NCBI RefSeq assembly: GCF_035685805.1
Contig: NZ_DASSAB010000038.1
Span: 124,001 to 188,000 of the forward strand
Reading direction: 5' to 3'
Source of the DNA: Dyella_A sp035685805
GTDB taxonomy: Bacteria; Pseudomonadota; Gammaproteobacteria; Xanthomonadales; Rhodanobacteraceae
DNA: 64,000 nucleotides
Shown: piece after piece, positions 33,851 to 42,536 of the stretch
Layout: each line of letters opens with the position of its first letter
Position numbering within the stretch: the stretch's first letter is position 1
Notes under the pieces: model-generated
What the model saw: the letters and a program-made list of their open reading frames with translations, nothing else
Told to the model about the DNA's origin: nothing
Databases searched by the model: none
Program-made: the position numbers and the translations under genes

Positions 33851-35134
33851 CTAGCTCGCCTGTGCTGCCTCTTCTGCAACTTCGGCTCGTTTCCGCGCCA
33901 GGTACTCGCGCACGCTGCGCTCGGTGGTGAGCACGATGGCCCTGTCGTAGGCCTCAAGGGCGTCCTCGAAGTGTCCCGCCTCCGCCAACAGATGGGCGCG
34001 GGTGGCCCATGCCGGTTGGAAGCGCCGGAGCGCCTCGTCCGGGATCAGGTCCAGCGCGGCCAGTCCATCTCTCGGCCCCTTCGCCCGCCCCGTGGCCGCG
34101 GCGAAGGCGACGCGGGCTCCCAGTGTCGGCACGATCGCTACCAACGCGGCGTACAGCGAGCGCAACGCGGCCCAGTTGGTCAGCCCGGAGGAAGCCCGCG
34201 CGCAGTGCACTGACTGGATGGCGGCTTCGAGCTGAAAGCGCCCGATCCGGCGAAACACGCTGGCCCGCCGCAGGAGATCCTCGCCTTCCCGGATCAGGCC
34301 CGCGTCCCATTGGGCCGGGTTCTGCTCCTCCAGCGGCAGGAACGCGTCTGCCGCACCGCGGGCACCCACGCGGGCCAGCGACAGCGAAAGGAGTGCTGCC
34401 AGCCCCAGTGCCTCCGGCTCGTCGGGGAGAAGCTCGGCGAGCATGACCGCCAGGTATCTGGCCTCGGCGGCGAGTGATTCGCGGACAGTCGGGCCGGAGA
34501 CGACCAGCCAGTCGATCGCGTAGGCGCCGTAGACTGCTTCGAGTACGGCTTCCAGTCGCCCCGGCAGGTGGGCCGGGTCGGGCAGGGCGAAGGGAATCCG
34601 CGTCTCCCGGATGCGGCGCTTCGCCCGCACCAGTCGCTGCGCCAGCGTCGCCTCGGGGATCGCGAAGATCCTCGCGATCTGCCGCACCTGCAAGCCGAGC
34701 ACGGTCTGCAGCATCAGCGGACTGCGCACGGCGGGGTCGATCGCCGGGTGTGCGCAGACGAACAGGAGCGCCAGGCGGCGATCGGGAATGGTGTCCGGAT
34801 CGAGCTCATCGATCGCGCAGGCCGGTGAGTGGATCGCTTCGTCGAGCGGAGCAGAGGTTCGGTGGGCGGCGGAACGGTAGACATCCCTCTGGCGGTTGCG
34901 CGCGGCGGTGAGCAGCCACGCCTCCGGGTTCTCCGGCGTGCCCGCCTGTGGCCATCGTTGCAGCGCCTGCGCGAATGCATCAGAGAGACAGTCCTCTGCC
35001 AGCTGGATGTCGCCGTTGGAAGCGGCAAGGATCGCGACCAGACGACCGTAAGAGGCGCGGGCTACCTGCTCCGCTCGTGCCCGGGCAGGCGCCTCCACGG
35101 GCACCGTGCTTCCGCCGTCGGCACCCGCTGGCAT
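33851..35134 (-). CDS. ECF-type RNA polymerase sigma factor, DUF6596 group
   Basis: 427 residues. Sigma-70 region 2 at about 25-95 (DIQLAEDCLSDAFAQALQRW, NPEAWLLTAARNRQRDVYR), region 4 at about 130-185 (LMLQTVLGLQVRQIARIFAI, LAQRLVRAKRRI), then a long C-terminal helical domain (DUF6596 plus TPR-like repeats, ending HFEDALEAYDRAIVL) typical of sigma factors linked to YCII proteins. The ATG at 35134 lies 8 bp after the YCII stop, so they form an operon. There is no anti-sigma gene; the C-terminal domain may take that role (family inference). Confidence 0.92.
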   Translation of the reverse strand: MPAGADGGSTVPVEAPARARAEQVARASYGRLVAILAASNGDIQLAEDCLSDAFAQALQRWPQAGTPENPEAWLLTAARNRQRDVYRSAAHRTSAPLDEAIHSPACAIDELDPDTIPDRRLALLFVCAHPAIDPAVRSPLMLQTVLGLQVRQIARIFAIPEATLAQRLVRAKRRIRETRIPFALPDPAHLPGRLEAVLEAVYGAYAIDWLVVSGPTVRESLAAEARYLAVMLAELLPDEPEALGLAALLSLSLARVGARGAADAFLPLEEQNPAQWDAGLIREGEDLLRRASVFRRIGRFQLEAAIQSVHCARASSGLTNWAALRSLYAALVAIVPTLGARVAFAAATGRAKGPRDGLAALDLIPDEALRRFQPAWATRAHLLAEAGHFEDALEAYDRAIVLTTERSVREYLARKRAEVAEEAAQAS

Positions 35135-35142
35135 CCCGTTCG

Positions 35143-35517
35143 TCACGCCGGAATCCAGCGCCCGCCGACAAAGCGCACCGCCGACGGACGGATCTCCACC
35201 GTGCCCCACTGCGCCGCCGGGCACTTCTCCGCCCAGGCGAGCGCCGTGTCCAGATCCGGCACGTCGAGCACGAAGGTGCCGCCAAGTTGCTCCTTCGAGT
35301 CGGCGTACGGGCCATCCTGCACCTGGAGCCCGCCGTGCCGGAGCGTCACGGTAGTGGAGAGTGCGGAAGGCTGCAGGACCTCGGCGCAGACCAGGACATC
35401 CGCCTCCTCAAGCGCCTTCGCATAGGCCTGGAACGCCGCCATGCCGGCCTCGATCGCCTCCTTGCCGATATCTTCGGCGGTGGCTTCGGCGTAATGGAGA
35501 AGTAGGGTGTAGCGCAT
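35143..35517 (-). CDS. YCII-related protein, partner of the ECF sigma factor
   Basis: 124 residues, ferredoxin-like YCII fold: start MRYTLLLHYAE, conserved DGPYADSKEQLGG and the end LAWAEKCPAAQWGTVEIRP. YCII-like proteins are found next to DUF6596 sigma factors across Proteobacteria and Actinobacteria; their biochemical role is unclear. The start at 35517 matches the family N-terminus. First gene of the operon with the sigma factor. Confidence 0.93.
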   Translation of the reverse strand: MRYTLLLHYAEATAEDIGKEAIEAGMAAFQAYAKALEEADVLVCAEVLQPSALSTTVTLRHGGLQVQDGPYADSKEQLGGTFVLDVPDLDTALAWAEKCPAAQWGTVEIRPSAVRFVGGRWIPA

Positions 35518-35964
35518 GGTTTGTCCTCTGCTGGGATGGCCGAGCGAGCAAGCGTCGCTGCCTGCCTCCCATGACGATCGAGAGCGGCTCCATTCGACAC
35601 CGTCGGGCTCGCGCGGTGGTTGATCCTGCCGCAACATGATGGGACAGCAAGCCCGCGAGAAGCGCCCTTGAGGCGCTGTCCCGCGCAGCGCCGGTCGGCG
35701 CCGCCGAGGTGGGCGGCCGTCATTCCTGGACATCCCGACGGCATGTCCATGGGGGCTACGGCGCGCGCGACCTGGCAAGGCTCGTCCGGCCGTTCCGGCT
35801 TCAGGCGGGCGCGACGCGGGAGCGATTCCCGGCCCGGCAAGGGGCTTCTCTTCTCCAGGCGGGTGCCGTAGAAATCCACTCTGCCGCCGCTTGCCGGCGC
35901 GCGTTTATCGGTACTCCATCAACGGCCGGCCACGTCTGCCGGCAGGGGCCCAGGGGGGCAGGGT
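35518..35964. other. Intergenic, no convincing gene
   Basis: Divergent spacer between the YCII-sigma operon and the cupin gene. Must hold both promoters; none can be called with certainty. Confidence 0.4.
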
Positions 35965-36261
35965 ATGAGCAAGATTGATCTTCATGCGGTGGCGGACGGC
36001 CTTCCGGCCGCCTGGTCGTCCCGTATCGTCGGCCGCGCGGCCGGGGCGAATCTGAAGGTCGTGCGAATGGACGGGGCGGCGTTTCCCGAGGAAGTACATG
36101 ACTTCGACGAAGCGCTGCTGGTGATGTCCGGGCGCATGAATCTTCACGTAGCGGGTGCGTTGGTGCAGGTCAATGCGGGTGAGGTCTTCATCGTGCCGGC
36201 CGGCGTGCCGCACGCGGTCGACTCCGGCAGCGACGGTGTGCTGGTTATCGTGGACGCCTGA
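35965..36261 (+). CDS. Cupin domain protein
   Basis: 98 residues forming a single small cupin barrel. Motif 1 is modified (PEEVHDFDEALLVMSGRMNL; one His and Asp/Glu positions rather than two His), and motif 2 is VNAGEVFIVPAGVPHAVD with the conserved His. It probably binds a metal or a small ligand; activity unknown. AGGGGGGCAGGG precedes the ATG. Confidence 0.85.
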   Translation: MSKIDLHAVADGLPAAWSSRIVGRAAGANLKVVRMDGAAFPEEVHDFDEALLVMSGRMNLHVAGALVQVNAGEVFIVPAGVPHAVDSGSDGVLVIVDA

Positions 36262-36312
36262 GGACCTGGATATCACGCGCGCGATCGGCGCAGACACGGA
36301 GATGGTCGAGCC

Positions 36313-36861
36313 ATGAAAACCCACGGCACCCTTGTGACCTGGAACGACGACCGGGGCTTCGGCTTCATCGAGTTGCCGGGAGGCGGCGAGAGGGTCTTCG
36401 TGCATATTTCGGCGTTCCCGCGCGGCGGCGTGCGGCCGGTCGTGGGGGAGCTCGTTTCTTTCGAGATCGATGCGCGCGAGGCGGGCAAGAAGCGGGCGGT
36501 GCGGGTCATGCGGTGCGGCAGCGGCTTGCAGTCACGGCGCTCGCGGCAACCGGCCGCGGCACATCGGAGCAGCAGCGCGCTCGGTTCGCTGGTCACTTTG
36601 CTCTTGCTGATCGCGATCGGTTGGTACGGCTACCAGCAATTCAGCTCCAACCAGGAGCCGCCGGCGGCGCCGCGGGTGCATGCCCTGCGCGCCGCGGCGC
36701 CGGAGCCGGCCTCGCCCTTCAGCTGCGACGGCCGCACAAGGTGCCCGCAGATGCACTCGTGCGCCGAGGCCAGGTTCTTCCTCAGGCAATGCCCGGGCAC
36801 GCAGATGGATGGCGACGGCGACGGCGTGCCCTGCGAGAGCCAGTGGTGCCCGGCCGAATAG
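36313..36861 (+). CDS. Cold-shock domain, membrane segment and excalibur calcium-binding domain
   Basis: 182 residues. Residues 4-66 form a cold-shock domain with the RNP1-like stretch DDRGFGFIEL and RNP2-like VFVHISAF. Residues 86-103 are one membrane helix (LGSLVTLLLLIAIGWYGY). The end (about 138-180) is an excalibur domain with four Cys and the DGDGDGVPCE calcium loop. The layout places a nucleic-acid-binding domain in the cytoplasm and the Ca-binding domain outside. Function unknown. Confidence 0.88.
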   Translation: MKTHGTLVTWNDDRGFGFIELPGGGERVFVHISAFPRGGVRPVVGELVSFEIDAREAGKKRAVRVMRCGSGLQSRRSRQPAAAHRSSSALGSLVTLLLLIAIGWYGYQQFSSNQEPPAAPRVHALRAAAPEPASPFSCDGRTRCPQMHSCAEARFFLRQCPGTQMDGDGDGVPCESQWCPAE

Positions 36862-36952
36862 CGGGTGACACGCAGCGCAGGCAGAAACGGCCGTCACGGT
36901 CGGCCGGCCCAGCACAATGCGCAAGGCCACTTACCCGGAATCGTTTTCCTCC

Positions 36953-37927
36953 ATGACTTCACCATCCTCCACCCGGTCCATTGGCCTGCTTGCCTACGAC
37001 GACATGCAGGCGCTGGACCTCGTCGGTCCGCTGGACGTGTTCGGCGGCGCGAACGCGCTTGCGCACGGTGCACCGCCGTATGAGCTGCGGGTCATTGGTC
37101 TGCACGCGCGCGCCGTGCGCGCAGAGAACGGTTTATCGATCGTGCCTGTGCACACGCTGGAGGACGCGCCGCCGCTGGATACGCTGCTGATACCGGGCGG
37201 CCGGGGTGCGCGTCTCGCCCTCAGTCGCGATGCGCGCCTGCTCGACTGGTTGCGCGAGCGCTCAAAAGACACGCGGCGGATCGTCTCGGTCTGCACCGGC
37301 GCGTACGTGCTGGCGGCGACCGGGTTGCTGGATGGCCGCCGCGTCACGACGCATTGGGGTTATGCCGACGACTTCGCGCGCCGCTATCCCGCCGTGCATG
37401 TCGAAACGGACCGGCTGTTCCTGCGCGACGGGTGCTTCGCCACCTCGGGCGGGCTGACCGCAGGCATGGACCTGGCACTCGCGCTGGTGGACGAGGATCT
37501 CGGCGCGGCGGCGGCGCTCGAAGTCGCGCGGTACCTGGTGATGTACGTGAAGCGGCCCGGCAACCAGGCGCAGTTCTCCACGCCGCTGGCGGCGCAGGCG
37601 CAGGGCAACGGCCGCATGGGTGCGCTGGTGGGCTGGCTGCTGGCGCATCTGGACGAGGACATCGGCATGGAACGCATGGCCGATCAGGTGGCGATGAGCG
37701 CGCGGCATTTCCGCCGGGTGTTCGCCGAGACGTTCGCGATGACGCCGGCACGGTTTGTCGAGAAGCTGCGGCTGGAACAGGCCTGCATGCGTCTGACGCA
37801 CGGCAGGGCGCCCATCGAGCGCATTGCGTCGAGCGTGGGTTTCAACAGCGCCGACGCGTTCCGCCGCGCGTTCCGCGCCCGCTACGGAGCGACGCCGAAG
37901 GAATACCGCGAACGGTTTTCCTTCTGA
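36953..37927 (+). CDS. GlxA/FtrA-type transcriptional regulator (DJ-1/PfpI plus AraC HTH)
   Basis: 324 residues: class I glutamine amidotransferase-like domain at about 8-180 (DMQALDLVGPLDVFGGAN, the elbow SVCTGAYVLAATGLL with Cys), then two AraC helix-turn-helix motifs at about 220-320 (MERMADQVAMSARHFRRVF, IERIASSVGFNSADAFRRAF). Family members activate catabolic genes after binding a small molecule. The start at 36953 is preferred over one 12 codons upstream by family length; there is no strong Shine-Dalgarno site. The target may be the downstream cytochrome gene or something outside the window. Confidence 0.9.
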   Translation: MTSPSSTRSIGLLAYDDMQALDLVGPLDVFGGANALAHGAPPYELRVIGLHARAVRAENGLSIVPVHTLEDAPPLDTLLIPGGRGARLALSRDARLLDWLRERSKDTRRIVSVCTGAYVLAATGLLDGRRVTTHWGYADDFARRYPAVHVETDRLFLRDGCFATSGGLTAGMDLALALVDEDLGAAAALEVARYLVMYVKRPGNQAQFSTPLAAQAQGNGRMGALVGWLLAHLDEDIGMERMADQVAMSARHFRRVFAETFAMTPARFVEKLRLEQACMRLTHGRAPIERIASSVGFNSADAFRRAFRARYGATPKEYRERFSF

Positions 37928-38014
37928 GGTCTGGCCGGATTCGTCGGCTTTGCGTCCTTCGTGGCGCGCAGCGCGGCAGCAAAATTCCGCAGCCCCCACT
38001 GTCGGAGAACACCC

Positions 38015-38659
38015 GTGCTGTCGAAGCCGTCTTGCCTTGTACTGATCGCCGCGATGGCCAGTGTTTCCTTCGCGGCGACAGCCGATGATCCGGATTCGGC
38101 GAACATGCATGCTCCTGCCTACACCGCCAGCGGCGAGCTGATCCAACCGGCGGATTATCGCCAGTGGGTGTATCTCAGCTCCGGCCTGGACATGAGCTAC
38201 AACCCCAGGGCGATGGCCTCGCCAAGCCCGATGTTCGACAACACCTTCGTCAACCCCGGGAGCTATCGCGCCTTCCTGCGCACCGGCAGCTGGCCGGACA
38301 AGACCGTCATCGTGCTGGAGGTGCGCGGGTCGATGGGCAAAGGGTCGATCAACCAGCGCGGGCATTACCAGAGCGGGGCCGTCCAGGGCATGGAAGTGCA
38401 CGTGAAAGATGCCGCGCGCTTTCAGGGCGGCTGGGCGTTCTTCAGCTTCGACGACGGTGGTGCGCCGGCGAAGCAGATCCCGGTGAGCGAGGGGTGTTAC
38501 TCGTGCCACAGCGCACACGCCGCGGTGGACACGACATTCGTGCAGTTCTACCCGACGCTGTTGCCCATCGCCACGCAGCACGCCACCCTGAGCGCTGAGT
38601 ACCTGAAGGACACGGCGAAACTCGCGGCGCCCCCGGCAGCCCGGGCTGGTCAGGAGTAG
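38015..38659 (+). CDS. Cytochrome P460 family protein
   Basis: 214 residues from a GTG start with CGGAG seven bases upstream. Signal peptide (about 1-21), then the P460 domain: YRQWVYLSSGLDMSY, MFDNTFVNPGSYRAFLRTG, WPDKTVIVLEVR, VKDAARFQGGWAFF, and the haem attachment site C161-C164-H165 (CYSCH) followed by VDTTFVQFYPT. P460 cytochromes oxidise hydroxylamine or bind NO, with a Lys-haem cross-link in the active enzymes. It acts in the periplasm; the physiological substrate here is unknown. Confidence 0.92.
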   Translation: MLSKPSCLVLIAAMASVSFAATADDPDSANMHAPAYTASGELIQPADYRQWVYLSSGLDMSYNPRAMASPSPMFDNTFVNPGSYRAFLRTGSWPDKTVIVLEVRGSMGKGSINQRGHYQSGAVQGMEVHVKDAARFQGGWAFFSFDDGGAPAKQIPVSEGCYSCHSAHAAVDTTFVQFYPTLLPIATQHATLSAEYLKDTAKLAAPPAARAGQE

Positions 38660-38670
38660 AGACTTCTGCT

Positions 38671-38851
38671 CCGCGGGGCACAAGCCGACGTTTAGACGCT
38701 GGAGCCGGTGTGTGCTTCCCAGCGGCGGCGTCATGGAATGTCTTCCCCGACTCCTGCGTGTGCTAACTCGGTTATTGTGCCCAGCCGTCGAGTCGGGCGA
38801 TCAGGGGAGCCAGCATGAATGCACATGCCATTGCGGCGCGTCGTCGTCGTG
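38671..38851. repeat. 181-bp duplicated promoter/5' region, copy 1
   Basis: About 90% identical to 41008-41188. It includes the upstream region, Shine-Dalgarno site (GGGGAG) and first codons of the alpha/beta hydrolase gene. Homology ends exactly where the REP at 38854 begins. Confidence 0.9.
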
Positions 38852-38910
38852 CGAAAACTGGGGTCAGAGCGCACTTTCTTGAAGCTAGTCTTGTAGAAAG
38901 TCGGCTCTGA
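38815..38910 (+). pseudogene. 5' fragment of the alpha/beta-hydrolase gene fused to a REP
   Basis: The first 12 codons (MNAHAIAARRRR) match the gene at 41152, after which the frame runs into the REP and stops after 31 codons. A start with promoter but no body. Confidence 0.75.
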
Positions 38911-38920
38911 CCCCTGTTTT
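38854..38920. repeat. REP-like long inverted repeat
   Basis: The clearest member: arms 38854-38878 and 38896-38920 match at 22 of 25 positions (AAAACTGGGGTCAGAGCGCA against the complement of CGGCTCTGACCCCTGTTTT). Confidence 0.9.
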
Positions 38921-39094
38921 ATTGACTCTCGCAGCCGCCATGTTTGCGGAGGCGAAAACGGCAATCACAAAATGTTGGGCCGAGTGAGATAGTCCCACCA
39001 GCCACTTAACTCGCTGATTACGTCCACCATTTTGTTGTGGCTTCAGCTATGGCAACGCTACTCTCGGCCATGAAAAATAAAGGCAAGGACGACC

Positions 39095-39958
39095 ATGAAA
39101 CCCTTATTTCTCGCACCAATCTGCATGCTGCTTGCAGGCACCACATCGGCGCACGCCGCTCAGACAACGAACAGTCCAGAGGAACAGGCGCCATCCTCGG
39201 TTACCGCACCTCGTGACACCGTCCACGATCCAGTGCCACCGCCGGTACCCACCCCTGACGTTCAGCGCATTCTGAAAACCATGGGCCGCTCCTCGACCGA
39301 GGGGCACCCTGATCTATTCGGCCAATTTGCCGGCATGCGACGCCTGTTTGCCGGAGACTACGAGGGCGCCTTGAAGTATTTCAAGATGGGCGCACGCTAC
39401 GCGGACAAGCTCTCCCAAATCAGCATCGGCAACATGTATCTCAATGGGCGTGATGTCGACAAGGATCCCGTCACCGCGTGCGCATGGATCAGCTTGGCCG
39501 CCGAACGCAACTACCCGATATACCTCCAGGCGCGAGACCAAGCCTGCAAGTCGTTGAGCACGTCGGAGTACGACAGGGCCAAGGCGGTGCTGCATACATT
39601 GGAGCCCGAGTACGGCGACGCGGCAGCCAAGCCGCGAATGGCGGCGGCCTTGCGCTCGGCCCGACTGGCGTTTACCGGGTCACGCGTCGGCTTCGACTTC
39701 GGAGTGCAGCACGACGCACTGAATCACCTGGAGCTTCAGAAGCGCGACAGCGACTGCGGCACAACGCCACTCACCCTCGGCACGGTTGAAGTGCCGGTTG
39801 GCATGTGTGGCACGTACGATCCGGCGTTGTTCGATGCGAAGAAATACTTTGCCGCACGCGACGCGCAATGGTTTGGCAACGTCACCGTTGGGGCGACGCA
39901 AACGGCAGATGCACCAGCTTCTCGGAAAACTGAGAAAAAGTCCGACGAAACGCGCTGA
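39095..39958 (+). CDS. Secreted Sel1-repeat-like protein
   Basis: 287 residues with a signal peptide (about 1-22, ending SAHAA), a Pro/Thr-rich linker (25-52), and helical Sel1/TPR-like repeats at about 80-165 (LFAGDYEGALKYFKMGARYA, SQISIGNMYLNGRDVDKDPV, ACAWISLAAERNYP). A C-terminal region with two Cys (SDCGTTPL, VGMCGTYDP) follows. The gene lies between REP elements at 38854 and 40040 and resembles the REP-bounded secreted genes at 17.7-23.8 kb. Probably periplasmic; function unknown. Confidence 0.82.
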   Translation: MKPLFLAPICMLLAGTTSAHAAQTTNSPEEQAPSSVTAPRDTVHDPVPPPVPTPDVQRILKTMGRSSTEGHPDLFGQFAGMRRLFAGDYEGALKYFKMGARYADKLSQISIGNMYLNGRDVDKDPVTACAWISLAAERNYPIYLQARDQACKSLSTSEYDRAKAVLHTLEPEYGDAAAKPRMAAALRSARLAFTGSRVGFDFGVQHDALNHLELQKRDSDCGTTPLTLGTVEVPVGMCGTYDPALFDAKKYFAARDAQWFGNVTVGATQTADAPASRKTEKKSDETR

Positions 39959-40039
39959 TTGGCGGCAGACGGAGCAGCCCAGCTAACCGCGTTTCTGTTT
40001 CTTCGACCCATCGGCTTTTCAAGAAGGAAAGCACGCGGT

Positions 40040-40097
40040 TCTGGGTCGACCTTCAGAAACGCCAACTTTCGGAAAGTGCACTCTGCACCCTGGTGTT
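40040..40097. repeat. REP-like element, one clear arm
   Basis: Right arm GGAAAGTGCACTCTGCACCC is clear; the left arm is degenerate. It closes the Sel1-gene segment on its 3' side. Confidence 0.65.
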
Positions 40098-40113
40098 AGT
40101 CGAATGGAGTGAA

Positions 40114-40330
40114 TCACGCGCGGATGATCCTGCCATCGCGCAATTCGAACATGGGGATGCCGCTTGGCTTCTTTCCACTTTTGCCGCCAACAACGCGCTC
40201 GCTGATCACGACCATCTGACCGTTGACCAGCTTGCCCAGCTGTTCCGAACGGAAGCGTGGTGGCATGCGTTTGAACAAGTCGCCATAAAGATCACGCGGG
40301 GCAGCGATGCCCACCAGCGGGCCGCGCTAC
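40114..40330 (-). pseudogene. C-terminal fragment of an NTF2/SnoaL-like gene
   Basis: The translation VGIAAPRDLYGDLFKRMPPR, then LGKLVNGQMVVISERVVG, closely matches the second half of the intact protein at 54683-55114 (VGIAALRKLYGALFQRMPAQ, LGKLVNGNVVVVSERLVG). The N-terminal half is missing and a nadE fragment is joined upstream on the same strand. Confidence 0.8.
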
Positions 40331-40344
40331 TGGGTCACATACGT

Positions 40345-40583
40345 GATCACTACATCATGGGCCAGGTCATCGAGGCTGTAGCCGGACAGCCCCAGCTCGG
40401 CAAAGACCACCATCACCGCGCCTTTCGCCACCGCCTCGCGCAGTTGCGCAATCGTCGGCTCGGCGTGACACGCCGGGTCGGCCAGCCGCATCGACGGCAG
40501 GACGGCCGCCAGCCGCGCGAAACAGTAGCGATAGGGCAAGTGGATATCGGACGGGCTGCAGAACTCCAGCCAACGTGGCGCCT
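40345..40583 (-). pseudogene. N-terminal fragment of glutamine-dependent NAD synthetase
   Basis: About 70 residues match the nitrilase-like N-terminus of NadE: RWLEF, FARLAAVLPSMRLADPA, IAQLREAVAKGAVMVVF, AELGLSGYSLDDL. The chain then departs and stops. No glutaminase catalytic residues beyond the first Glu or synthetase domain remain, so it cannot work. Confidence 0.75.
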
Positions 40584-40759
40584 GCGCACGCGACGTGGTT
40601 TCGGCGGTACAGCGAAACCGGGGACACCTGGCGTGCCCGCAATCCGCGATGCTCCTCATGCCCCTTATTCCCGCCACAGCGCAACGCAATAGCCGAGGGC
40701 CGGTCGAGCGAGAGCCGCTTTTGAACGGCGAAGCCGGTCGCCCGGTTTAGAGGCACTGG

Positions 40760-40845
40760 ATTCCGGCTTTCGCCGGAATGGCGGCAGTTTGACGTGCGGT
40801 GGCCTGCGCGCTCTGGCTCGTCATCCCAGCGATGGCCGGGATCCA
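40760..40845. repeat. Pair of palindromic intergenic repeats
   Basis: ATTCCGGCTTTCGCCGGAAT (40760-40779, 8-bp arms) and GTCATCCCAGCGATGGCCGG (from 40820) belong to the widespread GTCATTCC...GGAATCCAG palindrome type, related to the core of the 108-bp repeats at 5 kb. Confidence 0.7.
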
Positions 40846-41007
40846 GCCTATTCGCTTTTGGCGAAATCCATCGGCGCCGGCCTGCTTGAACCAGCGGCCG
40901 AGACGACAACGAGCAAATCCAATCAACCACCCACATCACTCCGGCAACTTGAACGCCACCAGCGCATCGCCAATCAGCGTATCCAGCTTCCCGTACCCGG
41001 CCCTGGT

Positions 41008-41188
41008 CCGTGGGGCGCAAGCCGACGTCCAGACGCTGGAGCCGGCGTGTGCTTTCCAGCGGCGGCGTCATGGAATGTCTTCCCCGATTCCTGCGTGTGC
41101 CAACTCGGGTATTGTGCCGAGCCGTCGAGTCGGGCGATCAGGGGAGCCAGCATGAATGCACATGACATTGCGGCGCGTCGTCGTCGTG
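41008..41188. repeat. 181-bp duplicated promoter/5' region, copy 2
   Basis: The copy that leads into an intact gene (alpha/beta hydrolase at 41152). See 38671-38851. Confidence 0.9.
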
Positions 41189-42102
41189 GACCATTCCGTT
41201 TCCGGTGTCGGTGGCTGGCGCAGCACCTGGCAGGCAGCCTTGGGTGGCTGCTTCTGGGAGTCGCTGCGGTTCAAGCGGCAGCGGCAGATGCGCCGGCCGC
41301 GCCGTTGCATTTCGACGACGCCCGTCTGTTCCACGCGGCCAAGCGACTTCCTCCCCGCCTGTGGGCCGACGCGGCGCAGGACGACTCGCGTCAGGCCATG
41401 CTGCTGAAGGCGCCCGATGGTGTGGCTCTGCGCGGATGGTTTTATCCCGCGCCCACGCCGGACGCGCCGTACGTGGTGACGTTCCACGGCAACAACGAGA
41501 CGATCGGCGACGCGTTCACGCAGGCCCGTGACGGGTTTTTCTACGCCACGCTTGGCTTCAATCTCGTCACCTTCGACTACCGCGGCACGGGCTTCAGCGA
41601 CGGCACGATCTCGCTGGAGCAGGCGCGCGCCGATGCGCTGGCGATCGTCGACCTGGCGATGACGAAAGCGGCGGGACGACCGATGTACGTGGTCGGCTGG
41701 TCGCTGGGTTCGGTGTTCGCCAGCCATGCTGCGGCGAGTCGCCCCGCCATCGCGGGCCTGGTGTTGCTTGATCCGATGGCCTCGGCCGATGCGCTGCCGG
41801 CGGCTATCGCCCGGGCGCTGCACCGACCGGTGGAGGTGGCTGCCAGCGTGCGTGCCGGCATCCGCAACGCCGAAGAACTTCGGCGCTACCACGGGCCGCT
41901 GCTGGTAGTGCACGGTACGGCGGACGAAGTGATCCCCGTGGCTGAAGGACGCGCCGACCTCGCCGCGGCCAGTTCCGAGGACAAGACCTTCGTGCCGGTG
42001 GAGGGCAAGGGCCACGTCGCGGCGATCTGGTCGGTGGAGGCGGACAACGCCATGGCAGCGTTCTTCGCCCGCCACCCGCCTGTGAACGGGGTCGGCCGGT
42101 GA
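41152..42102 (+). CDS. Alpha/beta hydrolase, membrane-anchored or secreted
   Basis: 316 residues. GGGGAG five bases before the ATG at 41152. A basic start (ARRRRGPFRFR) and hydrophobic stretch (about 24-45, LAGSLGWLLLGVAAVQAAAA) suggest a signal or anchor. The hydrolase fold follows: oxyanion region VTFHGNNETIGD, FDYRGTGFSDG, nucleophile elbow VGWSLGSVFASHAA (GxSxG), Asp in HGTADEVIP and His in GKGHVAAI. Likely an esterase or peptidase of the YfhR/BEM46 type; substrate unknown. Confidence 0.88.
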   Translation: MNAHDIAARRRRGPFRFRCRWLAQHLAGSLGWLLLGVAAVQAAAADAPAAPLHFDDARLFHAAKRLPPRLWADAAQDDSRQAMLLKAPDGVALRGWFYPAPTPDAPYVVTFHGNNETIGDAFTQARDGFFYATLGFNLVTFDYRGTGFSDGTISLEQARADALAIVDLAMTKAAGRPMYVVGWSLGSVFASHAAASRPAIAGLVLLDPMASADALPAAIARALHRPVEVAASVRAGIRNAEELRRYHGPLLVVHGTADEVIPVAEGRADLAAASSEDKTFVPVEGKGHVAAIWSVEADNAMAAFFARHPPVNGVGR

Positions 42103-42209
42103 TGCGTGGGGTGGCGGCCGTCCGACGCGGCGGATTGACTTCGCGTTCGCGCCGCGGAAACGCGCCGTCGCCGAGGCTGGTCGCTCCACTCGATGTTCGG
42201 GAGACGCCC

Positions 42210-42536
42210 ATGAACAACCGCAAGCACGCGGCCGACAGGCCGGAAGATACCGATGCGACCAAGACCCCCGACGCACGCCTCGGGCCTGCCGATGCTGGCA
42301 AGGATGGCGAGCGCGCGGCGGACGGTGCCGGTCGTGATCGGCTCGACCTGATCGAGCAGGCGGATGAGCGGACCGAGGAGTCCGCCAGGGAGCGGGCGCG
42401 CGACGTGGGCGCCGAGACGCCGGGGGACCCCGGCGAGCAGATGTCCCAGCCGTTGGGAGACGGCAATTACCTGCGCGAGGGAAATGGCAACACGCCGCTG
42501 CGGGAGCAGGGGCCGAACGGCAACGTCGATATCTGA
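42210..42536 (+). CDS. Small hydrophilic protein, unknown function
   Basis: 108 residues, highly charged (Asp/Glu/Arg-rich), low complexity, with no hydrophobic core, so probably disordered. GGGAG lies seven bases before the ATG at 42210. It ends REQGPNGNVDI. It resembles small stress-associated hydrophilic proteins common in soil Xanthomonadales, but no family is assigned. Confidence 0.6.
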   Translation: MNNRKHAADRPEDTDATKTPDARLGPADAGKDGERAADGAGRDRLDLIEQADERTEESARERARDVGAETPGDPGEQMSQPLGDGNYLREGNGNTPLREQGPNGNVDI

